A DNA stretch of 5,792 nucleotides, taken from NCBI GenBank assembly GCA_013042895.1, contig JABDPD010000328.1, positions 1-5,792 on the forward strand, written 5' to 3'. The position numbers and the translations under genes are program-made. The notes beneath the pieces were generated by a model, which searched no databases, was not told the DNA's origin, and was given only the letters and a program-made list of their open reading frames with translations. Source of the DNA: Boseongicola sp. (GTDB taxonomy: Bacteria > Pseudomonadota > Alphaproteobacteria > Rhodobacterales > Rhodobacteraceae). Below, piece by piece: positions 1-5,792 of this stretch (position 1 is the stretch's first letter; each line of letters opens with the position of its first letter).

Positions 1-183
1 TGATGTAATTGCCAGTGTCGCAGAGCCAAGGGCGCGGGCGGCGGAGAGACGGGCATCGGTTAGGCCCTCAGCGGACAGGACGAGTGCGCAGGTCTCACCC
101 TCCTGCAGGACCACAGGGAGTCCAAGCCGAAGATCAGTGCGAGCCCGTGCGATACGGTCGATCAGAGATGGAATAAGCGACAT
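1..183 (-). CDS. ribA: Probable GTP cyclohydrolase II (RibA), N-terminal part, runs off left edge
   Basis: An open frame on the minus strand starts at ATG 183-181 and stays open for 61 codons to the left edge. The product begins MSLIPSLIDRIARARTDLRL and continues with GLPVVLQ and a segment ending LGSATLAITS. From memory this matches the N-terminal extension of the Rhodobacterales GTP cyclohydrolase II proteins, which typically contain 'ARARADLRMGVPVVL' and later 'ALAITA'. The full enzyme opens GTP to 2,5-diamino-6-ribosylamino-pyrimidinone phosphate, the first step of riboflavin synthesis in the cytoplasm. The zinc-binding cysteines and catalytic residues of that domain lie outside the window, so the enzyme call rests only on this N-terminal extension. 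The ribosome binding site upstream is weak (no clear AGGAGG). The gene is divergent from the response regulator and shares its 159-base intergenic region. The frame and start are convincing; the name is less certain. Confidence 0.6.
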   Translation of the reverse strand, partial: MSLIPSLIDRIARARTDLRLGLPVVLQEGETCALVLSAEGLTDARLSAARALGSATLAITS

Positions 184-309
184 AGTGTTCTGTGATTAAT
201 CATATTCCGTTGCGGGTCCCTAGCGAGAAATTGAAACATTTCCCTTAGATGTCACACGAGCGCGTGAGAAAATGCAGCAAAACTTGTCGAAGGCGTGATC
301 GAGGCGCAT

Positions 310-323
310 CTGTTGCTCAACAG
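310..323. repeat. 14-bp palindrome in the response regulator leader
   Basis: CTGTTG (310-315) and CAACAG (318-323) are perfect inverted 6-bp arms separated by CT. The element sits four bases upstream of the AAGGAGG ribosome binding site. It could be an operator, for example for autoregulation, or in RNA a small hairpin beside the ribosome binding site (five paired bases around a four-base loop). The sequence shows only the symmetry; function is inferred. A 14-bp symmetric site with 12 matching positions is uncommon by chance but not exceptional in a window of this size. Confidence 0.4.
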
Positions 324-326
324 TCC

Positions 327-333
327 AAGGAGG
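327..333 (+). promoter_or_regulatory. Strong ribosome binding site that fixes the response regulator start
   Basis: AAGGAGG lies nine bases upstream of the ATG at 343 and is a near-perfect match to the anti-Shine-Dalgarno sequence. It decides for the ATG at 343 over the longer GTG start at 295. The GTG start would place this site inside the coding region and add a polar 16-residue stretch unlike the family's usual N-terminus. Confidence 0.8.
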
Positions 334-342
334 GCGAGGCTC

Positions 343-1032
343 ATGTCACAGAACCTGAAGAAGATATTGTTGGTCGACGACGACGACGATCTGCGCGAAG
401 CGCTTGGTGAGCAATTGGTTATGACCGAAGACTTTGATGTTTTCGAAGCTGACAGCGGTGCGAGTGCACTGGAGCGTGCCAAAGAAGCAATCTACGATCT
501 GGTTATTCTCGATGTGGGGTTGCCGGATACGGATGGCCGCGAATTGTGCCGCGTTCTTCGTAAACATGGGGTGAAATGCCCGATTTTGATGCTGACGGGC
601 CATGATAGCGATGCGGATACGATCCTTGGGCTTGATGCAGGCGCGAATGATTATGTGACGAAGCCGTTCAAGTTTCCGGTTCTTCTGGCGCGTATTCGCG
701 CGCAGCTTCGCCAGCATGAGCAGTCTGAAGATGCGATTTTCCAGCTTGGGCCTTACTCGTTCCAGCCAGCGCAGAAGATGCTACTGACCGAGGACGAAAA
801 GAAAATCCGTCTCACTGAAAAAGAGACGAATATCCTCAAATTCCTTTATCGTGCTTCGGAAGGTGTAGTGGCTCGGGACGTGCTTTTGCACGAGGTTTGG
901 GGATACAATGCGGGCGTTACAACGCACACGCTTGAGACCCATATTTACCGTCTTCGTCAAAAAATAGAACCAGATCCGTCAAACGCGCGCCTTCTTGTTA
1001 CGGAGAGTGGTGGGTACAGGCTTGTTGCCTGA
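343..1032 (+). CDS. cenR: OmpR/PhoB-family response regulator, probable CenR
   Basis: The 229-residue product is a two-domain transcription factor that receives a phosphate from a sensor histidine kinase and binds DNA. The receiver domain spans about residues 6-122: acidic pocket D12/D13 in ILLVDDDDD, phosphoacceptor D57 in VILDVGLPD, switch T85 and lysine K107 in YVTKPF. The winged-helix output domain spans about 133-229, with RLTEKETNILKFLY (156-169), the HEVWGYN segment (183-189), the recognition helix THTLETHIYRLRQKIE (194-209) and the C-terminal hairpin ending GGYRLVA. All receiver residues needed for phosphorylation are intact. The overall sequence closely resembles, from memory, CenR of Caulobacter and Rhodobacter, an often essential regulator of cell-envelope and division genes that acts with the kinase CenK. 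No kinase gene is adjacent within the window, and in Caulobacter the pair is also not adjacent. The family call is very firm; the specific name cenR is moderately firm. The gene ends with its own terminator and so is probably monocistronic. Confidence 0.93.
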   Translation: MSQNLKKILLVDDDDDLREALGEQLVMTEDFDVFEADSGASALERAKEAIYDLVILDVGLPDTDGRELCRVLRKHGVKCPILMLTGHDSDADTILGLDAGANDYVTKPFKFPVLLARIRAQLRQHEQSEDAIFQLGPYSFQPAQKMLLTEDEKKIRLTEKETNILKFLYRASEGVVARDVLLHEVWGYNAGVTTHTLETHIYRLRQKIEPDPSNARLLVTESGGYRLVA

Positions 1033-1088
1033 TTCGATGAATCCCGTTTCCGTGTCCGGGTTATGGCACGGTTCCTCCCTGTAAGACT

Positions 1089-1115
1089 GGCCGGGCCTCG
1101 TGCCCGGTCTTTTTT
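1089..1115 (+). terminator. Intrinsic terminator after the response regulator
   Basis: CCGGGC (1091-1096) and GCCCGG (1102-1107) form a perfect 6-bp GC stem around a 5-base loop, extended by a G-U and a G-C pair at the base (1089-1090 with 1108-1109). A run of six T (1110-1115) follows directly. This is a textbook Rho-independent terminator. It separates the response regulator transcript from the mrp operon, which therefore needs its own promoter. No matching A-run precedes the stem, so it looks one-directional. Confidence 0.9.
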
Positions 1116-1256
1116 GTCTGTTTCGGCTTCTCGTCAAATACTTGACAAAAATTATACGAAATAGGCCGGATGTAGCTCTCAGCCCCTTGGCAATTGGGTC
1201 TGGAATCCTATGTTCCCCTCAAGAAATGCCGCCCTAAGAAAGAAGTCGTGACTTAA
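1116..1256 (+). promoter_or_regulatory. mrp operon leader and probable promoter region
   Basis: This region must hold the mrp promoter because a terminator precedes it. A perfect TTGACA lies at 1142-1147, and its first five bases form the right arm of an inverted repeat, GTCAA (1133-1137), ATAC, TTGAC (1142-1146). No good -10 box lies 16-18 bp downstream of TTGACA. A TATACG at 1153-1158 could be a -10, but it has no convincing -35 at the right distance. The exact promoter is therefore unresolved. The only coding possibilities are very short and polar. The ribosome binding site for mrpA is weak (AAGAAAGAAG at 1236-1245). Confidence 0.5.
1133..1146. repeat. Inverted repeat GTCAA-N4-TTGAC overlapping a TTGACA box
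   Basis: Two perfect 5-bp inverted arms are separated by ATAC. The site lies about 110 bases upstream of mrpA and includes five of six bases of the only perfect TTGACA in the leader, a position where a bound dimeric regulator would control transcription. FNR/CRP-type sites have the opposite arm orientation (TTGAT-N4-ATCAA), so that family is not implied. Only the symmetry is seen; the regulator is unknown. Confidence 0.35.
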
Positions 1257-3530
1257 ATGGCCGCCGCGCAAGACCCCTCAATCCCGTCATCACCGGGACA
1301 AGCGCTGGCTGGTTGGGTGTCTGTGCTTGTTGCATCTGCGTTTTTTGTCGGATTCTGGCAGGCCTTGGGTCCTGTCGGCCAAGGCGAGGTATTGCGATGG
1401 TCTTGGGAGTGGGTGCCGTCGCTTGGGATTTCTCTTAGCTTCTTGATTGACGGGCTGAGCCTGACGTTCGCGCTTTTGATCTCGGGGATCGGAGCGTTGG
1501 TCATGCTGTACTCCACCAAATACCTGGCCGGTCACAAAAACTTTGCTCGGTTTTTTCTGTATCTGACTCTCTTCATGATGGCGATGCTGGGGTTGGTCCT
1601 ATCGGATAACCTGTTGTCGCTGTTTGTTTTTTGGGAACTGACGTCGATCACATCCTATTTGTTGATTGGCTTCAGCCATACCAGCGCGGATAGCCGTCGT
1701 TCAGCACTTCAGGCGTTGCTGGTCACGGGCGGCGGTGGTCTTGCTCTGCTTGCGGGCATCGTTCTGATTGGATGGGTCGCCGGGACCTACGAGATGTCTG
1801 AGATTCGGGCTCAGGGAGACCTAATCCGCGAGCATGGGCTGTATCTGACGATCTTCGTGTTATTCCTGCTTGGCGCGTTCACCAAGTCCGCGCAGATTCC
1901 GTTTCATTTCTGGTTGCCCAATGCGATGGCGGCGCCAACGCCTGTGAGTGCCTACTTGCACTCGGCGACGATGGTGAAGGCCGGGATTTACTTGTTGGCG
2001 CGCATGCATCCGACTTTGGCAGAAACGGACGTCTGGCTATGGACATTGACCGTTGCGGGTGCCTCGACGGCGGTATTTGCGAGTTTCATGGCGGTTAAGC
2101 AGACCGATCTGAAGCAGATCTTGGCGTATACGACGTTAATGGCGCTTGGGACTTTGACGCTGTTTTTGGCAGCTGACACCGGCTATGCGATTACGGCGGC
2201 AATGACGTTTTTGATTGTGCATTCGCTCTATAAGGCGGCGCTGTTCATGATCGCGGGAGCCATCGATCACAGCACAGGCACGCGAGAGATTGATCGTTTG
2301 GGTGGGCTGGCAAAGGCGATGCCGATCACGACCGCGGCGGCGGCTTTGGCGGCCCTGTCTATGGCGGGCTTCCCGCCGTTCCTTGGATTTATTGGTAAGG
2401 AATTGAAGTATTACGGCGCGTTGGCCGTACAGTCTGAGCCAGTTCTGGTGGCTGGCGCGATTTTGCTGGCGAATGCGCTTATGTTGGTGGCGGCGGGACT
2501 TGTGGCGTTCCGACCGTTCTGGCGCGGCACACATGCGACACCCGTAGAACCGCACGAAGCACCGTGGCAGTTACTGGCGGGGCCGGTGATTTTGGCGGTA
2601 CTGGGTGCGCTGTTCGGGATTAATTCAGATTTGATTGCGACGCCGCTTGTTATTCCAGGGGTGAACGCAATTTCGAGCGGCGAGCTTGAGCCTGCCGAAT
2701 TAAAGCTTTGGGCGGGTATTAATCTGCCGCTGATCTTGTCGGTCATTACGATTTCACTCGGTATTGTGATGCTGATGGTTCATCGGCGGATGCGCGCGCT
2801 TCTAGAGGGTATGGAAGCCCGTCTGCCGAGCTTTGATCGCGGTTGGGACAAATTCCTTGATGGCATGAAGGCGACCGCAGCTTGGCAGACCCGTGTTTTG
2901 CAGTCGGGCGTCATGCGCCAGTATCTGTATATTATCTTTGCGACTTTGCTGATTGCTGTTGGTGGCACAATGATCTGGACCGGAGCTTTCAAGGGTGTTC
3001 CGGAAGTTTCGGGGCTTCAGGTGAAGCATTGGGTTGTGGTTTTGTTGATTATCGCGGGCACCGCGCTGACGACGATCACCAACAGTCGCATCACAGCAAT
3101 CGCAGGACTTGGCGCTGTAGGAATTGGCGTGGCGCTGATCTTTATCATTTATAGTGCGCCGGATGTGGCTATTACTCAGCTTCTGGTCGAAACATTGGTA
3201 GTTGTTCTGTTTGCGGTCGCGGCTTTGAGGTTGCCGACGTTGAAGCCTGAGGATGGATTTCCAAACCGAAAGCTCGATGCGTTGATTGCAACGGCAATCG
3301 GTGCGGTCGTTGCGGCGATTCTGATCACCGTAACCACAGGACCAATCAACCGACGTCTGACGGAGTATTTCGAGCAATCGAGCTGGATTGATGCCTATGG
3401 GCGCAACATTGTGAATGTCATTTTGGTCGACTTCCGAGCGTTGGATACCTTCGGTGAAATTGCAGTTGTGGCGGTTGCTGGTATCGCGGCATGGGCGATT
3501 CTCAAGGGTCCGAAGGAGGATGCGAAATGA
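1257..3530 (+). CDS. mrpA: Mrp Na+/H+ antiporter subunit A (MnhA/PhaA type)
   Basis: The 757-residue integral membrane protein is the largest Mrp subunit and couples cation export to proton uptake in the inner membrane. Its NuoL-like antiporter domain occupies about residues 55-510 and carries the conserved ion-path residues: E127 in VFWELTS, K210 in [15 protein letters not shown]235 and K241 in [11 protein letters not shown]286 in TDLKQILAY and K326 in [10 protein letters not shown] charged stretch (about 509-550, from HRRMRALL) links to the C-terminal part, where [15 protein letters not shown] with E645 marks the MrpA C-terminal (DUF4040/MbhD-like) domain. [10 protein letters not shown] with E734 marks the final MbhE-like segment. 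The protein is slightly shorter than the usual 800 or so residues, and its N-terminus ([15 protein letters not shown]) replaces the first hydrophobic helix found in Bacillus MrpA. A TAA stop directly precedes the ATG in frame, so no earlier start is possible. The ribosome binding site is weak (AAGAAAGAAG). The gene overlaps mrpB by four bases. Confidence 0.96.
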   Translation: MAAAQDPSIPSSPGQALAGWVSVLVASAFFVGFWQALGPVGQGEVLRWSWEWVPSLGISLSFLIDGLSLTFALLISGIGALVMLYSTKYLAGHKNFARFFLYLTLFMMAMLGLVLSDNLLSLFVFWELTSITSYLLIGFSHTSADSRRSALQALLVTGGGGLALLAGIVLIGWVAGTYEMSEIRAQGDLIREHGLYLTIFVLFLLGAFTKSAQIPFHFWLPNAMAAPTPVSAYLHSATMVKAGIYLLARMHPTLAETDVWLWTLTVAGASTAVFASFMAVKQTDLKQILAYTTLMALGTLTLFLAADTGYAITAAMTFLIVHSLYKAALFMIAGAIDHSTGTREIDRLGGLAKAMPITTAAAALAALSMAGFPPFLGFIGKELKYYGALAVQSEPVLVAGAILLANALMLVAAGLVAFRPFWRGTHATPVEPHEAPWQLLAGPVILAVLGALFGINSDLIATPLVIPGVNAISSGELEPAELKLWAGINLPLILSVITISLGIVMLMVHRRMRALLEGMEARLPSFDRGWDKFLDGMKATAAWQTRVLQSGVMRQYLYIIFATLLIAVGGTMIWTGAFKGVPEVSGLQVKHWVVVLLIIAGTALTTITNSRITAIAGLGAVGIGVALIFIIYSAPDVAITQLLVETLVVVLFAVAALRLPTLKPEDGFPNRKLDALIATAIGAVVAAILITVTTGPINRRLTEYFEQSSWIDAYGRNIVNVILVDFRALDTFGEIAVVAVAGIAAWAILKGPKEDAK

Positions 3531-3946
3531 AGTCGATCATCCTGACAGCCGGCGCGCGATTGTTGGTGGCGTTGCTACTGATCTTTTCGGTGTTCATGCT
3601 CTTGCGCGGACACAACGTACCGGGTGGTGGCTTCATTGGCGGCTTGATCGGAGCCGTCGGCTTTGTGGTCTACGCAATTGCCTGTGGCACTTCGGAGGCA
3701 CGCGAAGCGTTGCGTCTGCCGCCAGAGAAGATCGCCATGGTGGGTCTCGGCATTGCGTTGTTCTCCGGTTTCATGGCGTTCGTGATGGCGGATGACCCGT
3801 TCACTGGTCAGTGGCTATTTTTAGGAGCAACGGAGACGGACAAGGGTTTGCCGTTGTCCTCGGTTCTTGTCTTCGACATTGGAGTCTACCTGGTGGTGAT
3901 GGGCTCGATCCTGGCGCTTGTCTTTGCGTTGGAAGAGGAGGTCTGA
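3527..3946 (+). CDS. mrpB: Mrp Na+/H+ antiporter subunit B (MnhB)
   Basis: The 139-residue membrane protein has about four hydrophobic segments and belongs to the MnhB/MrpB family. It is a structural subunit of the Mrp complex with no known independent activity, although it is required for antiport. The family signature is [14 protein letters not shown] (residues 27-40); the conserved ending [10 protein letters not shown] lies near the C-terminus. The length is typical. The start is chosen at ATG 3527, which overlaps the mrpA stop (ATGA) and follows AAGGAGG at 3513-3519 with a 7-base spacer. A longer frame from 3491 would add 12 polar residues and is not supported. The subunit is a separate gene here, not fused to MrpA as reported for the rhizobial Pha systems. 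Confidence 0.96.
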   Translation: MKSIILTAGARLLVALLLIFSVFMLLRGHNVPGGGFIGGLIGAVGFVVYAIACGTSEAREALRLPPEKIAMVGLGIALFSGFMAFVMADDPFTGQWLFLGATETDKGLPLSSVLVFDIGVYLVVMGSILALVFALEEEV

Positions 3947-3947
3947 G

Positions 3948-4307
3948 GTGGAAGTCGTACTCTCATGCCTCGTCGGGGTGCTTGTTGCCGCAGCCGTTTA
4001 TCTGATGCTGTCGCGGGATTTGTTGCGATTCCTCTTTGGATTAATCTTGATCTCCAATGCCGCGAACCTGTCGATTTTCGTCAGTGGCCGCCTGATCACT
4101 GGTGCACCTCCATTGATCGAAGACGGGCGAGATTATCCGGTCGGTGAGGTTGCGAATGCATTGCCTCAAGCGCTTGTTTTGACGGCAATCGTGATCGGAT
4201 TTGGACTGTTCGCTTTCGCACTTGTCCTGACGCTGCGGGCGTACCGAACTTTGGGAACACTTGATACGGACGAAATGCGCGTCGCTGAACCGAAAGAGCC
4301 GTCATGA
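3948..4307 (+). CDS. mrpC: Mrp Na+/H+ antiporter subunit C (MnhC, NuoK-like)
   Basis: The 119-residue protein has three predicted membrane helices and is a homologue of the complex I subunit NuoK, placed between the antiporter-like subunits in the Mrp complex. Diagnostic stretches are LRFLFGLILISNAANLSIF (26-44) and ALPQALVLTAIVIGF (71-85). The conserved threonine T79 and glycine G86 correspond in spacing to the functionally important T75 and G82 of the Bacillus pseudofirmus protein. The start is GTG at 3948, one base after the mrpB stop, with AGGAGG (3936-3941) six bases upstream. An in-frame ATG at 3918 lies inside mrpB and would give a basic, non-hydrophobic N-terminus. The C-terminal tail (about 97-119) is polar and charged. 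Its stop overlaps the mrpD start as ATGA. Confidence 0.96.
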   Translation: MEVVLSCLVGVLVAAAVYLMLSRDLLRFLFGLILISNAANLSIFVSGRLITGAPPLIEDGRDYPVGEVANALPQALVLTAIVIGFGLFAFALVLTLRAYRTLGTLDTDEMRVAEPKEPS

Positions 4308-5792
4308 GTTGGCTTTTATCCCTTCCATTGCTGATCCCATTTGTGGCGGGGGTTGTTTCGTTCTTGCTGAAGGACGGACCCGGGGGCCGTTGGGCGTCGG
4401 TTTTGGGTTCGGCTGCTATGCTGGTGGCGTCAGGGGTCTTGTTGGCGACCGTACTACGCGAAGGCGTGGTAGCTGGTCAGATGGGCGGATGGCCCGCGCC
4501 GTTTGGAATTACGCTGGTCGCTGACTACTTATCCGCTGTCATGGTGGTGATCACGGCAATCACGGCCTTGGCGGTGTCGATTTACGCGATGGCCGACGTC
4601 GAGGCTCGAATCGCGAGGCTTGGCTATCATGCGTTGTTTCAAATCCTGATCGCCGGTGTGGCGGGTGCGTTTTTGACGGGCGATCTGTTCAATCTGTACG
4701 TCTGGTTTGAGGTAATGCTGATCGCGTCCTTTGGTCTTTTGGTCATGGGCGGCACGAAAGAACAGATTGACGGCGGCGTGAAGTACGTGGCGCTCAATCT
4801 GGTATCGACGATCCTGTTTTTGACAGGCATCGGATTGATGTATGGGATGACCGGGACGCTCAACATGGCGGATCTGGCGCTGGTTGTGCCGACGCTTGAA
4901 AATCAGGCGCTGGTCACGGTTGTGGCAATGATGTTCATGGTGGCCTTTGGCGTGAAGGCAGCGGTGTTTCCTTTGTTTTTCTGGCTGCCAGCGGCGTATC
5001 ACACGCCCGCGTTTTCGACCTCGGCAGTTTTTGCAGGGCTGTTGACCAAAGTCGGTGTCTACGCGCTGATCCGAATGTTCACACTGGTGTTCGTCGGTGA
5101 CATCAGCTTCACCCACGAGGTCCTTTTGTGGGTCGCTTGTTTCACGATGGTTACTGGCGTTTTAGGCGCTGCTGCACAGAATGATTTCCGCAAGATTTTG
5201 TCGTTTCATATCGTAAGCCAGATTGGCTACATGATACTTGGACTGGCCCTAATGACGCCTTTAGCGATTGTCGGCGCAGTTTTCTATTTGGTGCACCATA
5301 TCATCGTGAAGGCGAACCTGTTCCTGGTTGCTGGCGTTGCGGCCAAGATTGCAGGGTCGACGGAACTGAAGAGGATCGGCGGGCTTTATGCGACCGCACC
5401 GTTGTTGGCGGTGCTATTTCTTGTTCCAGCTTTCTCGCTTGCTGGCTTTCCACCGCTCTCGGGGTTTTGGGCCAAGTTCATTCTGGTGAAGGCGGCACTT
5501 GAGGATGGTCACGGAGTTGTTGCGTTCATTGCGCTGGCTGTTGGAGCTCTGACGATATTCTCAATGACGAAGATTTGGGCCGAAGCCTTTTGGAGTCCGC
5601 ATCCGGAGAATGAAGAACCGAAGCTGAGTGCTCTGACGAAGGGCGAGCGACGGGCGTTGTTGCTGCCAATTGCAGGTCTCGCTGTGTTGACTTGCATCAT
5701 CGGCCTGTTCCCAGAGCCGTTTGTGCAGTTTGCTGAGGGTTCAGCCGCGCAATTGCTGGATTCAAACGCTTATATTGAAGCGGTGTTGGGGG
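4304..5792 (+). CDS. mrpD: Mrp Na+/H+ antiporter subunit D (MnhD, NuoN/M-like), 3' end cut by window
   Basis: The frame is open for 496 complete codons to the right edge. The family is close to 500 residues long, so only the last few codons are missing. The protein is a 14-helix antiporter-like subunit related to the proton-pumping subunits of complex I and is thought to form one of the proton paths of the Mrp complex. Conserved residues are all in place: E136 in YVWFEVMLI, K218 in FGVKAAVFPLFFWLPAAY, K249 in LTKVGVYALIR and K336 in HHIIVKANLF. These are one position lower than the studied E137, K219, K250 and K337 of Bacillus pseudofirmus MrpD. LAGFPPLSGFWAKF near residues 384-397 is also typical. 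The start ATG overlaps the mrpC stop by four bases; the ribosome binding site is modest (GAAAGAG at 4291-4297), so translation is probably coupled to mrpC. mrpE, mrpF and mrpG are expected to follow outside the window. Confidence 0.97.
   Translation, partial: MSWLLSLPLLIPFVAGVVSFLLKDGPGGRWASVLGSAAMLVASGVLLATVLREGVVAGQMGGWPAPFGITLVADYLSAVMVVITAITALAVSIYAMADVEARIARLGYHALFQILIAGVAGAFLTGDLFNLYVWFEVMLIASFGLLVMGGTKEQIDGGVKYVALNLVSTILFLTGIGLMYGMTGTLNMADLALVVPTLENQALVTVVAMMFMVAFGVKAAVFPLFFWLPAAYHTPAFSTSAVFAGLLTKVGVYALIRMFTLVFVGDISFTHEVLLWVACFTMVTGVLGAAAQNDFRKILSFHIVSQIGYMILGLALMTPLAIVGAVFYLVHHIIVKANLFLVAGVAAKIAGSTELKRIGGLYATAPLLAVLFLVPAFSLAGFPPLSGFWAKFILVKAALEDGHGVVAFIALAVGALTIFSMTKIWAEAFWSPHPENEEPKLSALTKGERRALLLPIAGLAVLTCIIGLFPEPFVQFAEGSAAQLLDSNAYIEAVLG

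Larger units (their letters stand above)
184..342. promoter_or_regulatory. Divergent intergenic region between ribA-like gene and response regulator
   Basis: These 159 bases must carry the promoters of both divergent genes. Visible elements are a perfect 10-bp palindrome TGATTAATCA (193-202), a TATGAT box on the minus strand (plus-strand positions 199-204) that could be a -10 for the leftward gene, a TTGAAA box (231-236) on the plus strand that could be a -35 for the rightward gene, and a 14-bp palindrome at 310-323. Neither candidate promoter has a good partner element at 16-18 bp, so the promoter assignments are tentative. The region has no coding content except a 16-codon GTG extension of the response regulator frame from 295, which is not preferred. 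Confidence 0.45.

Noticed and set aside
193..202. TGATTAATCA palindrome considered as an FNR-type site.
   Set aside because: The half-sites are separated by two bases instead of four and lack the outer T/A, so it does not fit TTGAT-N4-ATCAA; it is noted only as a symmetric element in the divergent region.
295..342. Upstream GTG start extending the response regulator by 16 residues.
   Set aside because: The strong ribosome binding site at 327-333 directs initiation to ATG 343, and family members begin close to the ILLVDDD strand.
1050..1071. Second possible hairpin CCGTG ... CACGG after the response regulator stop.
   Set aside because: Only 5 bp with a 12-base loop and no T-run; the downstream hairpin at 1089-1115 explains termination on its own.
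1064..1080. TGGCACG resembling the -24 part of a sigma-54 promoter.
   Set aside because: The GC expected at the -12 position is absent (CTCCC instead of TTGC), and the site lies upstream of the intrinsic terminator.
1210..1251. Short frame MFPSRNAALRKKS just before mrpA as a leader peptide or lost MrpA start.
   Set aside because: Thirteen polar codons, no clear ribosome binding site, out of frame with mrpA, and no hydrophobic content.
2802..3377. 191-codon open frame on the minus strand inside mrpA.
   Set aside because: Low-complexity, highly polar composition and full overlap with conserved mrpA sequence mark it as a shadow frame.
4529..5116. 195-codon open frame on the minus strand inside mrpD.
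   Set aside because: Its product is rich in H, Q, R and D with no recognisable domain, as expected for an antisense shadow of a conserved membrane gene; mrpD is unambiguous on the plus strand.

Overview
The window looks like a piece of chromosome from an alphaproteobacterium, most likely of the Rhodobacterales (Roseobacter-like) group. The reasons are a response regulator almost identical in style to the alphaproteobacterial CenR family, a divergent gene resembling the N-terminus of the GTP cyclohydrolase II of that order, and a moderate GC content (judged by eye as mid-50s percent), lower than Rhodobacter itself. Taxonomy is inferred from remembered family sequences, not from a search.

Layout. 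Positions 1-183 (minus strand) hold the first 61 codons of a probable ribA-type gene that leaves the window on the left. A 159-base divergent intergenic region (184-342) separates it from a plus-strand OmpR/PhoB-type response regulator (343-1032, probable cenR). This gene has a strong ribosome binding site and a 14-bp palindrome in its leader. It is followed by a clear intrinsic terminator (1089-1115). After a leader of about 140 bases with an inverted repeat overlapping a TTGACA box, an Mrp-type multisubunit cation/proton antiporter operon begins: mrpA (1257-3530), mrpB (3527-3946), mrpC (3948-4307) and mrpD (4304 to the right edge, lacking only its last codons). Genes A/B and C/D overlap by ATGA, and B/C are one base apart, so the four are almost certainly translated as one coupled operon that continues into mrpE, mrpF and mrpG outside the window.

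How the genes work together. MrpA and MrpD are homologues of the proton-pumping antiporter-like subunits of respiratory complex I (NuoL/M/N), MrpC is a NuoK homologue, and MrpB is a small membrane subunit. With MrpE-G they form one large complex that exports Na+ (or K+) in exchange for protons, giving sodium tolerance and pH homeostasis, as expected for a marine bacterium. All of the key membrane glutamates and lysines known from the family are present in MrpA and MrpD, so the pump looks functional. The response regulator is of a family linked to cell-envelope control. A link between it and the mrp operon is only suggested by adjacency.

Nothing here is clearly an undescribed system. The points most worth a second look are the shortened N-terminus of MrpA (first canonical membrane helix apparently absent) and two short palindromes in the leaders of cenR and mrpA.
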